Part shown: positions 44,135-53,469 of the stretch, in pieces
Layout: every line of letters starts with the position of its first letter
Numbering within the stretch: position 1 is the first letter of the stretch
From: Anaerolineae bacterium
GTDB taxonomy: Bacteria; Chloroflexota; Anaerolineae; Aggregatilineales; Phototrophicaceae
Direction: 5' to 3'
DNA length: 64,000 nt
Assembly (NCBI GenBank): GCA_022841825.1
Contig: JALHQT010000005.1
Span: 124,001-188,000, forward strand
Notes under the pieces: generated by a model
The model's input: only the letters and a program-made list of their open reading frames with translations
The model's database searches: none
Told to the model about the DNA's origin: nothing
Made by a program: the position numbers and the translations under genes

Positions 44135-45006
44135 ATCGCCATACTGACAACGGGGACTCGCGGGTCTTTATCTGTCCAGGTGCCTCTGACCCACGCATAC
44201 GCCGGATCATCCACATTCGCCAGACTCTGCGCCGACCCCGCCAGGAAGTTGAGATAGTACGTCGTGTAGCCGTGGGCGCTGACGACCGGATGATAGCCTT
44301 CCGGCACGAGCACTGCGTCGTGGTTGCCTGCCAGCATCAGCGCGTCGATGCGGCGGTCGTCGGTGTAGACGCGCTGGTAGGCGTAGCCTTCCGGGCGGTC
44401 GATCTTGTAGAAGTAGATCTCTTCGAGATCGGCTTCCAGCAGCGTGCCGTCCTCGGCGACTCGATGAACATCATGCTTGTGCGGCGGATAGCTCGACCAG
44501 TTGCCCGACGGCGTATAGACCTCGACACAGACGATGCGCTCGCACGGGAAGCCGGGCGGCAGAATGCCGTTGATCTGGCGCGTGGCATTGCCGCCGCCGC
44601 GTATCTCGACCGGGCAGTCCTGCGGCGTGACGAGCTTGGGCGGATGCTGCGACTCGCTGGTGACCCAGCAGGACGCGAATTCGAGCTGATGACTGATCGC
44701 TTCGATTTCGAAATCGACGCCCGGCGGCAGATAGACCGCCCAGGGCATGCCGCTGAAGACGTTCTCGCGGCGACCGATATTCAGAAATTCGCCGCGACTG
44801 GTGCGGACATGGCAGCGCCCGCCCAAAATGACGATGGCGTTCTCGCAATCGCGCGTGCTGTCCGCGTATCGCTGCCCCGCGAACAACCGCATCGCCGCCA
44901 TGTTGAGGTGTTCCCAACCGACCGCTTTCGCATCGATGCTGGCAAACACGCCACTGTCTCCTTTATCGGCGGATTTGATCAATAAGCCGGAAGAAGTTGT
45001 ATCCAT
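44125..45006 (-). CDS. iolB: 5-deoxy-glucuronate isomerase
   Basis: 293 residues, a bicupin. GHEHLNM-type (VGWEHLNMAAMRLFAG), then RTSRGEFLNIGRRENVFSG and the metal-site block PPHKHDVHRVAEDGTLLEADLEEIYFYKI are typical of IolB. It isomerises 5-deoxyglucuronate to 5-deoxy-2-ketogluconate. The last codons and the stop come from octamer array O3, so the native C-terminus may have been changed by the repeat. Palindrome and heptamer repeats lie upstream between it and iolC. Confidence 0.9.
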   Translation of the reverse strand: MDTTSSGLLIKSADKGDSGVFASIDAKAVGWEHLNMAAMRLFAGQRYADSTRDCENAIVILGGRCHVRTSRGEFLNIGRRENVFSGMPWAVYLPPGVDFEIEAISHQLEFASCWVTSESQHPPKLVTPQDCPVEIRGGGNATRQINGILPPGFPCERIVCVEVYTPSGNWSSYPPHKHDVHRVAEDGTLLEADLEEIYFYKIDRPEGYAYQRVYTDDRRIDALMLAGNHDAVLVPEGYHPVVSAHGYTTYYLNFLAGSAQSLANVDDPAYAWVRGTWTDKDPRVPVVSMAMEA

Positions 45007-45163
45007 GATGAATTCCTTTTTGCGGACGAGGCGTGCCTCGTCCCTACGGACAACCCGACACTATTTGTATGGACGCGGCATAACTCGTCCGCCGAATGGG
45101 TTTGCAGCGCCAACCCTCTGGATAATGCTTGTTCGCACTGCGCACTACGCACCTCGCACTCTT
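45007..45163. repeat. iolB-iolC spacer: palindromes and heptamer array
   Basis: A perfect GGACGAGGC-GT-GCCTCGTCC palindrome at 45024-45043, a weaker one at about 45061-45090, and 7-mers TTCGCAC, TGCGCAC, TACGCAC, CTCGCAC at 45130-45163, ending at the iolC stop codon. No gene. Confidence 0.8.
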
Positions 45164-46174
45164 CTACTCCAATCCCCCGCGTGCTTCGACGAAAGCCATC
45201 ACCTCTTCAAGCGTGGGCATGAAATTCGCGCAGCCGTGTTTCGTGACGACAATCGCGCCGCAGGCATTGCCCAGCCGCGCCGCTTTGCGCCAGCCCCAGC
45301 CATGCACATAGCCATACAAAAAACCGCCGCCAAAGGCATCGCCCGCGCCGAGGATGTTGTAGACCTCGACCGGGTAGCCCGGCGCGTCGATCACGTCGCC
45401 GCCGCGCAAATAGATGCGTGACCCGCGCGCGCCCGTCTTGAGGATCAGCGCTTCCGGACCCGCCGCCAGGATCGCAGTGATGGCGCGCTCAGTATCGCCT
45501 TCGACGTGCGTATCGGACACTGACTGCGTGGCGGTCATCTGGCGCGTATCGACCAGCATCGCCGCGTTGATCTCGTCCTCGGTGCCGATCACGACATCGA
45601 CCAAGCGCAGCGCCGACCGCACCGCCACGCCGAACGCGCGCACGTCATGCCACTGGTTAGGGCGGAAATCGACATCCAGCACCACTTTCGCGCCGCCGTC
45701 GTGCGCGCGCTCAACGGCGAAAAGCGTCGCGCTGCGCGAAGGCTCTTTGCTGAGGTTCGTCCCCGCAAACTGGAAGACCTGCGTATCATGCAGCGGGGCG
45801 GCAAGCACATCGTCGATGCTGATCTGGATGTCGGCGCAGTTATCGCGGTAGAAGAGCAGCGGGAACTTGTCCGGTGGTTCGATACCCAGCACGACCGCAC
45901 TGGAGTTATGCCCCGGTTTGCGCGGGATGTAATCGGTGACGATGCCCTCTTTACGCAGGAAATGGAGGATAAAATCGCCGACCGGATCGACGCCGACGGC
46001 GGTCAGCAGCGCCGTCTTCAGCCCCAGGCGGCGCGCGCTGACGCAGATGTTGGTCGGCGAGCCGCCAACGTAAGCGGCGAAGCTGGTGATCTGCTCGAAA
46101 GGCGCGCCGACATCGTTCGAGTAAAGGTCAATGCCGCTGCGCCCCATGTTGATCACGTCATAAGTTTTGGACAT
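45164..46174 (-). CDS. iolC: 5-dehydro-2-deoxygluconokinase
   Basis: 336 residues from ATG 46174. PfkB-family kinase: GGSPTNICVSARRLG near the N-terminus and the ATP/catalytic signature ILGAGDAFGGGFLYGYVHG (D in GAGDAF). It phosphorylates 2-deoxy-5-keto-gluconate. It lacks the C-terminal aldolase-like extension found on some IolC proteins, so the next aldolase must be a separate protein. Divergent from the second iolG. A TATAAT on the minus strand at 46221-46216 fits a promoter for the iolC-first transcript. Confidence 0.9.
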   Translation of the reverse strand: MSKTYDVINMGRSGIDLYSNDVGAPFEQITSFAAYVGGSPTNICVSARRLGLKTALLTAVGVDPVGDFILHFLRKEGIVTDYIPRKPGHNSSAVVLGIEPPDKFPLLFYRDNCADIQISIDDVLAAPLHDTQVFQFAGTNLSKEPSRSATLFAVERAHDGGAKVVLDVDFRPNQWHDVRAFGVAVRSALRLVDVVIGTEDEINAAMLVDTRQMTATQSVSDTHVEGDTERAITAILAAGPEALILKTGARGSRIYLRGGDVIDAPGYPVEVYNILGAGDAFGGGFLYGYVHGWGWRKAARLGNACGAIVVTKHGCANFMPTLEEVMAFVEARGGLE

Positions 46175-46215
46175 GAGTTGCACTCGTTGTGTGACACCTG
46201 TACTATTTTCTGACG

Positions 46216-46223
46216 ATTATAAC
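46216..46223. promoter_or_regulatory. Divergent iol promoter region with overlapping -10 boxes
   Basis: TATAAT (minus, 46221-46216) for iolC and TATAAC (plus, 46218-46223) for the second iolG overlap in the 67-bp divergent gap. The -35 boxes are not clear. Confidence 0.4.
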
Positions 46224-46241
46224 GCGCGGTGGGAGCGGCGA

Positions 46242-47258
46242 ATGGCGAAGATCAATCTCGGCGTGATCGGGCTTGGGCGGATGGGGCAGGTCTACGCCCT
46301 GCACGCGGCACATCAGATCGAATCCGCGCGGCTGGCCGCCGTCGCGGATGCCCGGCGCGAAGTCACCGACTCATTTTCTGCCCGCGTCAGTGGCGTTGCT
46401 ACCTATGCTGATGTCGCCTCGCTGCTGGCGCATCCCGGTCTCGACGCGGTCATCGTCGCCACGCCAACCTCGACTCATCTCGATGTGGTGCTCGCCTGCG
46501 CGGGAGCGGGCAAAGCGATCTTCTGCGAAAAGCCAACCGCGCTGACCCTGGCGGCGACCGACGAGATGATCGCAGCGGTCGAGAAGGCGGGGGTGCTCTT
46601 CCAGGTCGGCTTCATGCGGCGCTTCGACAGCGGTTATGCCGAGGCGAAGCGGCAGATCGACGCGGGCGTGATCGGGCAACCGGTCGCCGTGCGCTCCATC
46701 GGGCGTGATGCCGGGCGCACCAGCCTGGAATACGCCGACCCGAACGTCAGCGGCGGCTTGATCGTCGATATGGGCATTCATGATATTGACCTCGTGCGCT
46801 GGTACATCGGCGCGGAAGTCGAGCGCGTTCACACCGAAGTCGCCTCGCTGGTCTTCCCGGAATTGCAGACCGTCGGCGATGTCGATTACGCCATGATCAA
46901 CCTGCGCTTCAGCAATGGTGCGCTCGGCAACATCGAGGTCAGCCGCGCTGCCATTTACGGCTACGACATCCAGACCGAGATCATCGGCAGCCAGGGCACG
47001 CTCAAGGTCGGCTATCTACAGCACACGCCTGTGCTGGTGACGACCCAAGCGGGGGTGCAGCACGACATCGTCCCGCACTTCCCGCAGCGTTTCGGTCCCG
47101 CCTACACACGCCAGATCGAGCACTTCGTCAGCTGCCTGACGACGGGCAGCGCGCCACTCATCACCACCCACGATGCACGCGCGGCGCTCCAGGTCGGCAT
47201 CGCCGCCACCCGTTCGCAGCATGAGGGGCGTGTGGTCTATGTGGACGAAGTGCGTTAG
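46242..47258 (+). CDS. iolG: Second inositol 2-dehydrogenase-like oxidoreductase
   Basis: 338 residues from ATG 46242 (GGGAG upstream). GLGRMGQVYALHAA NAD motif, FCEKPTALTLA, and the catalytic block VDMGIHDIDLVRWYIGAE. It is a paralog of the gene at 39680. IolG, IolX and IolU subfamilies cannot be told apart by eye; it may handle a different inositol isomer. It heads the plus-strand group that includes the ABC transporter. Confidence 0.85.
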   Translation: MAKINLGVIGLGRMGQVYALHAAHQIESARLAAVADARREVTDSFSARVSGVATYADVASLLAHPGLDAVIVATPTSTHLDVVLACAGAGKAIFCEKPTALTLAATDEMIAAVEKAGVLFQVGFMRRFDSGYAEAKRQIDAGVIGQPVAVRSIGRDAGRTSLEYADPNVSGGLIVDMGIHDIDLVRWYIGAEVERVHTEVASLVFPELQTVGDVDYAMINLRFSNGALGNIEVSRAAIYGYDIQTEIIGSQGTLKVGYLQHTPVLVTTQAGVQHDIVPHFPQRFGPAYTRQIEHFVSCLTTGSAPLITTHDARAALQVGIAATRSQHEGRVVYVDEVR

Positions 47259-47375
47259 TATTGCCATTCACATCCGCCAGACCGCCCCCCTCAATTGGGG
47301 CGTGGTTGAAGACAGGATGATAATGGGGCGGCGCAAGCCGTCAGGCAGGTTGGATTACTTTTTGAGGAGAGAATC

Positions 47376-48335
<960 letters not shown>

Positions 48336-48353
48336 AACGCGCCATTAACGATT

Positions 48354-48381
48354 GTAGGGGCGCAATAGTTTGCGCCCCTAC
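48354..48381. repeat. 28-nt palindrome (GTAGGGGCG family)
   Basis: Arms GTAGGGGCGCAA and TTGCGCCCCTAC around TAGT. It lies between the substrate-binding and permease genes, and could reduce downstream expression relative to the binding protein. Confidence 0.9.
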
Positions 48382-48470
48382 ATGATCGTCTGCTGTAAAT
48401 GGCGTCCGTCGCGGTGGCAATCAACCCACCGGTGTACACCAATAAATCTTCTTGAGAGGTTTTTTCGTTT

Positions 48471-49541
48471 ATGCAGGCAGCCAACACCACCACCCCAGAT
48501 GAAAGAGTCAGACGCGAAGGCGGGCTGCGGCGGCTGCTGCGCCGTCCGGAGATGGGCGCGGTCGGCGGGGCGCTGCTCGTCTGGCTCTTCTTCGCCATCG
48601 TCGCGGGCGACAGCGGCTTTCTGACGCTGCGCGGCGCGGCGACCTATCTTGAAGTCGCGGCGCAGCTCGGCATCCTGGCGGTCGCCGTCTCGCTGCTGAT
48701 GATCGCGGGCGAGTTCGATCTGTCCATCGGCTCGACCATCGGCGCGTGCGGCATGATCATGGCGCTGCTGGCGGTCGATCTGGGTTGGAACCTGTGGGCG
48801 GCGATAGGTGCTTCGCTCGTCTTCGCCCTGCTCGTCGGCGCGATCAACGGCATCCTGGTCGTGCGGACGAAGCTCCCGTCTTTCATCATCACGCTGGCAT
48901 CGCTGTTCGTCATTCGCGGCTTGACCATCGGCATCACACGTCTGGCGACCGGACGAACGCAGTTGGGCGGCATCGATGAGACGCTCGGCTTTGACAGCGC
49001 GTCGGCATTCTTCGCCAGTGCGCTGCGGATAGTGGATCCGGCGTCCTCGCGCGGCGCTTCCGCCGAGTTCCCAATCTCGGTTCTTTGGTGGCTGCTGATC
49101 GCGGGCTTGGCGACCTATGTCCTGCTGCGCACGCGCCCTGGCAACTGGATCTTCGGCATTGGCGGCGATGAAAACGCGGCGCGCAATGTCGGTGTGCCCG
49201 TAGACCGCATCAAGATCGCCCTGTTCATGACGACGGCGGTCGCCGCATGGCTGGTGGCGACCATAACCGTGATTGAAGCGCGCGGCGCGGATGTGCTGCG
49301 CGGTGAGCAGCGCGAATTCTTCGCCATCATCGCGACGGTCATCGGCGGTACGCTGCTGACCGGCGGCTACGGCTCGGCGATTGGAGCGGTCTTCGGCGCG
49401 CTGATCGTGGGGATGGTGCAGCAGGGGATCGTCTTCGCGGGCGTCGATGCCGACTGGTTCCAGGTCTTCCTGGGCGCGATGCTGATCATCGCCGTGCTGG
49501 TCAACAATTTCATCCGCAGGCGTGCATCACAGGCGAAATAA
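48471..49541 (+). CDS. ABC-type sugar/inositol permease
   Basis: 356 residues, about 9-10 membrane helices, RbsC/YtfT type. [31 protein letters not shown] and [35 protein letters not shown] (the GGNxxAA-like coupling region) are typical of the CUT2 family. It forms a homodimer with the ATPase of the next gene, 2 bp after its stop. Confidence 0.9.
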   Translation: MQAANTTTPDERVRREGGLRRLLRRPEMGAVGGALLVWLFFAIVAGDSGFLTLRGAATYLEVAAQLGILAVAVSLLMIAGEFDLSIGSTIGACGMIMALLAVDLGWNLWAAIGASLVFALLVGAINGILVVRTKLPSFIITLASLFVIRGLTIGITRLATGRTQLGGIDETLGFDSASAFFASALRIVDPASSRGASAEFPISVLWWLLIAGLATYVLLRTRPGNWIFGIGGDENAARNVGVPVDRIKIALFMTTAVAAWLVATITVIEARGADVLRGEQREFFAIIATVIGGTLLTGGYGSAIGAVFGALIVGMVQQGIVFAGVDADWFQVFLGAMLIIAVLVNNFIRRRASQAK

Positions 49542-49542
49542 T

Positions 49543-50334
49543 ATGTCCACTTCTACCCCCGTTCTGGAAGTCCGCAACATCGTCAAATACTTCGGCACGG
49601 TTATCGCGCTCAACGACATTTCGCTGCGGCTGATGCCGGGCGAGGTGCTGTGCCTGTTGGGCGATAACGGCGCGGGCAAATCGACCCTCATCAAGACGCT
49701 GTCTGGCGTGCATAAGCCCGACGAGGGCGAGTACCTCGTCGAAGGCAAGCAGGTCTCGTTCGACTCGCCGCGCGACGCGCTGGCGCATGGCATCGCCACC
49801 GTCTATCAGGATCTGGCGATGATCCCGTTGATGAGCGTCGCGCGCAACTTCTTCCTGGGGTCAGAGCCGACGCGCGGTTGGGGCATCTTCAAACGCTTCG
49901 ACGTGGCGCGTGCCAGCCAGATCGCCCGCGAGGAGCTGAACAAGATGGGGATCGACATCCGCGATGCCGATCAGCCCGTCGGTACGCTGTCCGGCGGCGA
50001 GCGGCAGTCGGTGGCGATTGCGCGGGCGGTCCACTTTGGCGCGAAGGTGCTGATCCTCGACGAACCGACCTCGGCGCTCGGCGTCAAGCAGGCGGGCGTC
50101 GTGCTGCGCTACATCGCGCGGGCACGGGCGCAGGGTGTGGCGGTCATCTTCATCACCCACAACCCACATCATGCCTATCCGATTGGCGACAAGTTCGTCA
50201 TCCTCAAGCGCGGGCGCATCATGGGGACATACACTAAGGCGGAACTGCCGCGCGACGAGATGATCCGCATGATGAGCGGCGGCGAGGAACTCGACGCGCT
50301 CGAACACGAACTGCGCGAGTTCGCGGGCAAGTGA
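49543..50334 (+). CDS. ABC-type sugar/inositol ATP-binding protein
   Basis: 263 residues from ATG 49543. Walker [14 protein letters not shown], signature [15 protein letters not shown] and Walker [13 protein letters not shown] are intact; H-loop FITHNPHH. Only one ATPase domain, whereas many CUT2 ATPases have two, so it works as a homodimer. It energises the inositol-type importer with the two previous genes. Confidence 0.9.
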   Translation: MSTSTPVLEVRNIVKYFGTVIALNDISLRLMPGEVLCLLGDNGAGKSTLIKTLSGVHKPDEGEYLVEGKQVSFDSPRDALAHGIATVYQDLAMIPLMSVARNFFLGSEPTRGWGIFKRFDVARASQIAREELNKMGIDIRDADQPVGTLSGGERQSVAIARAVHFGAKVLILDEPTSALGVKQAGVVLRYIARARAQGVAVIFITHNPHHAYPIGDKFVILKRGRIMGTYTKAELPRDEMIRMMSGGEELDALEHELREFAGK

Positions 50335-50370
50335 AGCCTGGGTACGCGTCCTCAGGCGGTCAAAAACCCC

Positions 50371-51669
50371 CTACGCGCGCACCATCGAGAACATGTCCTG
50401 CTGCTGCGCGTACAGCTTGTCGATCAACCGCCCGTCCGGGAATTCCACGTCGTCTATCGTCAGATAGCTGTCCTTCGGCAGGTCGCGCCTGACCGTGCAG
50501 CCTTCCGCCAGACCAATCGGCAGCAGCCGCTCGCGCTGGACGATCTGGCTGTTCTCCGCCTCGCCATACATCGTGTAGCCGCCCAGGTAGTCCAGCTTAT
50601 CGCCCGCCTTGAGGTCGATCTTTGCGACGGTGATGACTTCGACCACCGGCGCACCCAGCGGGGTGATCGCATAATCCTGAAACAGCACCGCACGGGCAAT
50701 CGAGAGGGGTGCCTCAAAGTGGCACAGGTGGTACGGCTGGTAGAAGCTGTAGAGAGGACCCTCGCCCAGCTTGTACAGGTTCAGGTAATGGCGCTGCTTA
50801 GGGTCGTCATGTGTGCCCAGTACGAACACGCCCGGCGAAGGCTTGCTGCCGACAACGTAATCGACGATGCCGCCATGCGACTTCAGCATCTCGATGTCGA
50901 AGCGCTGGGTCAGTTCGTCCACATGCCCCTCATGCGCATAACCCAGCATCCCGCGCTTCGCCACGCGCATCCCGGTCGCGTTGGCGACCAGCGCCTGCTC
51001 GAACGAGATCTTCGTGCCATCGGCGAAGCTTGTCACCATCGACGGGTTCTGCCCCCACTTTTCGGCGAAGCCCTTCTGCGTCGTCGGGTTGCGATAGGGG
51101 TCTTGCAGCCCCTTGATGTTGCCGCACATCAGCGGCGTGATGCCCAGTGATTTGACGAAGCGGTACAGGTTCATCTGCACGCCAGGCTGATCGCCATCGC
51201 TGCCCGTCAGGATCACGCCCGCCCTGTCCGCCAGCTTGCGCAGCAGCGGACCGACTGTGCCGTCGAGTTCCGCGTTCATCGTCACCATGTGCTTGCGGCA
51301 CTCAATCGCCTTCATAGTGATGTGCGCACCAAATTCCAGCGCCCCAGTCACGTCGAACAGACAGTCAATGTTGCCCGCCTCCGCCAGCAGAAAAGCGTTG
51401 TCGGTGATCGCCGGGTGGTCATGGGCGACGGCGTCTTCGAGCGCCTGAACGCTATCCACCGTCACGCTGTTTTCGACGCCCGCATAGCGATAGGCTTCCC
51501 CAGCGCGATCCAGCGTGCGGTTGGCGATGGCAACCAGCTTCATGCCAGGTTGCGAGTTGACAATCTGATTGGCAAGCGCGCGCCCCATGAAGCCCGCGCC
51601 GATCATGCCTACACGAATGGGCTTGCCTTCTGCCGCCACCCTCGCCAGTGCACTCGCAGCAATCTGCAT
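50371..51669 (-). CDS. SAF-domain NAD(P)-dependent oxidoreductase (homoserine-dehydrogenase-like)
   Basis: 432 residues. N-terminal Rossmann fold VGMIGAGFMGRALANQIVNSQPGMKLVAIANRT, a mid region TMNAELDGTVGPLLRKLADRAGVILTGSDGDQPGVQMNL, and a C-terminal SAF-like module (VITVAKIDLKAGDKLDYLGGYTMYGEAENSQI). The substrate is not predictable; related proteins are often found in sugar-acid or polyol catabolic clusters. Convergent with the ABC operon. Confidence 0.75.
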   Translation of the reverse strand: MQIAASALARVAAEGKPIRVGMIGAGFMGRALANQIVNSQPGMKLVAIANRTLDRAGEAYRYAGVENSVTVDSVQALEDAVAHDHPAITDNAFLLAEAGNIDCLFDVTGALEFGAHITMKAIECRKHMVTMNAELDGTVGPLLRKLADRAGVILTGSDGDQPGVQMNLYRFVKSLGITPLMCGNIKGLQDPYRNPTTQKGFAEKWGQNPSMVTSFADGTKISFEQALVANATGMRVAKRGMLGYAHEGHVDELTQRFDIEMLKSHGGIVDYVVGSKPSPGVFVLGTHDDPKQRHYLNLYKLGEGPLYSFYQPYHLCHFEAPLSIARAVLFQDYAITPLGAPVVEVITVAKIDLKAGDKLDYLGGYTMYGEAENSQIVQRERLLPIGLAEGCTVRRDLPKDSYLTIDDVEFPDGRLIDKLYAQQQDMFSMVRA

Positions 51670-51701
51670 TCAGGTTAACCTTTCAGAATCAGTCATGAAC
51701 A

Positions 51702-52241
51702 CTATAATGCGGCGGCAGAAAAAAGCGGCCAGTTCGCATCCTTGTCCGAGATGACGGAGACAGGCAGGGGCCAGTTCAGCTTGAATGCCGGGTCATCATA
51801 GCGCAGCCCACGCTCATAACCGGGTGTGTAGAATTCACTCACGAGATACAGCGCCTCGCTATCGTCGCTCAGGGTTTGGAAGCCATGCGCGAACATCTCC
51901 GGAATGTACAGCGCACGGCGATTCTCCGCCGTCAGTTCGACAGCGATGTGCTGCATGAAGGTCGGCGATGCCGGGCGCATATCGATGATGACATCGTAAA
52001 TGCCACCGCGCACGCAGCGAACGAACTTGGTCTCGGCGGCAGGAGGTAGCTGGTAGTGCATCCCACGCAGCGTCCCCTTGCTGGCGCTGAACGACAGATT
52101 CACCTGGGCGACCCGCGTTTCCATCGCATGTTCGCGAAACTCATTGGCGCAGAAAGCCCGCGCGAAAAACCCGCGTTCGTCGCTGCGCGGTTCAAGATCC
52201 ACGATAAACGCGCCCGCCAGCCTGGTCTCAGTGAAGATCAT
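51702..52241 (-). CDS. rmlC: dTDP-4-dehydrorhamnose 3,5-epimerase
   Basis: 179 residues from ATG 52241 (GGGGACAC upstream); the upstream in-frame stretch to 52349 overlaps the divergent gene's leader and is rejected. RGFFARAFCANEF, GTLRGMHYQLPP (catalytic His), GIYDVIIDMRPASPTF and IPEMFAHGFQTLSDDSEALY (catalytic Tyr region) mark RmlC. It supplies dTDP-L-rhamnose for envelope polysaccharides. rmlA, B and D are not next to it. Confidence 0.85.
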   Translation of the reverse strand: MIFTETRLAGAFIVDLEPRSDERGFFARAFCANEFREHAMETRVAQVNLSFSASKGTLRGMHYQLPPAAETKFVRCVRGGIYDVIIDMRPASPTFMQHIAVELTAENRRALYIPEMFAHGFQTLSDDSEALYLVSEFYTPGYERGLRYDDPAFKLNWPLPVSVISDKDANWPLFSAAAL

Positions 52242-52377
52242 GGTGTGTCCCCAGTCGCTCCTAACTGCGCCTGATTGTGGTCTATTCGCTACAATCGAGT
52301 CAATGCTTTTGATCTTCGTCGCCCTCGATGCCTTACGATTCGAACGCATAGTGTCACATCATACTGGAGAACTCACG

Positions 52378-53352
52378 ATGACTCCTGGCAAATACCGTCA
52401 CCTGGCAAGAGCCACTTCACCCGAAGGCTTCTTCGTCATACTGGCAATTGATCACCGCGCCAACCTGCTCAAAGCGCTCAGCGACCACGCCGGCGCACCG
52501 CTCTCCGACTTCGACTTCACCGTCTTCAAGCAGACGGTCATCGCCGCGCTGGCGAAGCATGGCACCGCCGTGCTGACCGACCCGGCATATGGCATTGGCG
52601 TTGGGCTTACCAGGGGATACCTGCCCCATCACACAGGCTTGCTCGCCCCGCTCGAAGTGACCCATTATGATCTGCGCGCCAGCGCGCGCGACGTAGAACT
52701 CATTCCTGGGTGGTCGGTGGGCAAGATCAAACGCATCGGCGGCGACGGCGTTAAGCTGCTGCTGCCGTACCATCCGGACGACGCAACGGCGGAGGGGCGC
52801 CGCGCAGTCGTCCGCCGTCTGATCGACGAATGCGGCGTGGCAGACATCCCGCTCTACCTCGAACCGATCACCTACTCGCTGGATAAAACCCGACGGCTGA
52901 GCAGCACCGAACTCACGCAGATCACCGTGGCGATGGCGCGCGAGTTCAGTGCGATGGGAGCGGACATCCTCAAGCTGCAATTCCCGGTCGATCCAGACGA
53001 AACAACCGACCTCGCCACCTGGCGCAGCGCCTGCGCCGCTGTCAACGCGGCGTGCGGGGCGACGCCCTGGACGCTCCTGAGCGCGGGCGTCTCGTTTGAC
53101 ACCTTCGTACAGCAGACGAGCATCGCCTGTCGTTCCGGCGCTTCTGGAGTCATCGCCGGGCGAGCAGTCTGGAACGAGGCAGTTGTCCTGCAAGGCGACG
53201 CGCGCGCCGACTTCCTGGATACCATCGCTGTAGGTCGCATGACGACGCTTCATCAGGTGTGCTGGAACCAGGCGGCGCGGATTCTACAGCGCACTGCGCC
53301 GAACCTCTCATCACCCGATTGGTACGAAACCTATGACGATCTGTTTTCGTGA
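52378..53352 (+). CDS. LacD-like class I aldolase
   Basis: 324 residues from ATG 52378 (GGAG upstream). TIM barrel resembling tagatose-1,6-bisphosphate aldolase: VILAIDHRANLLKAL, GDGVKLLLPYHPD (Lys in a typical Schiff-base strand), GADILKLQFPVDP and WTLLSAGVSFDTFVQQTSIACRSGASGVIAGRAVW. The iol group here has no recognisable IolJ aldolase, so this enzyme could cleave 2-deoxy-5-keto-gluconate 6-phosphate. This is inference from position, 2 kb after the transporter. Confidence 0.75.
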   Translation: MTPGKYRHLARATSPEGFFVILAIDHRANLLKALSDHAGAPLSDFDFTVFKQTVIAALAKHGTAVLTDPAYGIGVGLTRGYLPHHTGLLAPLEVTHYDLRASARDVELIPGWSVGKIKRIGGDGVKLLLPYHPDDATAEGRRAVVRRLIDECGVADIPLYLEPITYSLDKTRRLSSTELTQITVAMAREFSAMGADILKLQFPVDPDETTDLATWRSACAAVNAACGATPWTLLSAGVSFDTFVQQTSIACRSGASGVIAGRAVWNEAVVLQGDARADFLDTIAVGRMTTLHQVCWNQAARILQRTAPNLSSPDWYETYDDLFS

Positions 53353-53469
53353 GCAAACCATTAAGGTACAGGCGTACTATTCTCAATTCTCCATCAATCC
53401 GTTACGTTCTTAGGGAAAGAGAAACCATCCAGCGATGAACTGCACCACCTGCGTGTAGGAGACCGTCCA

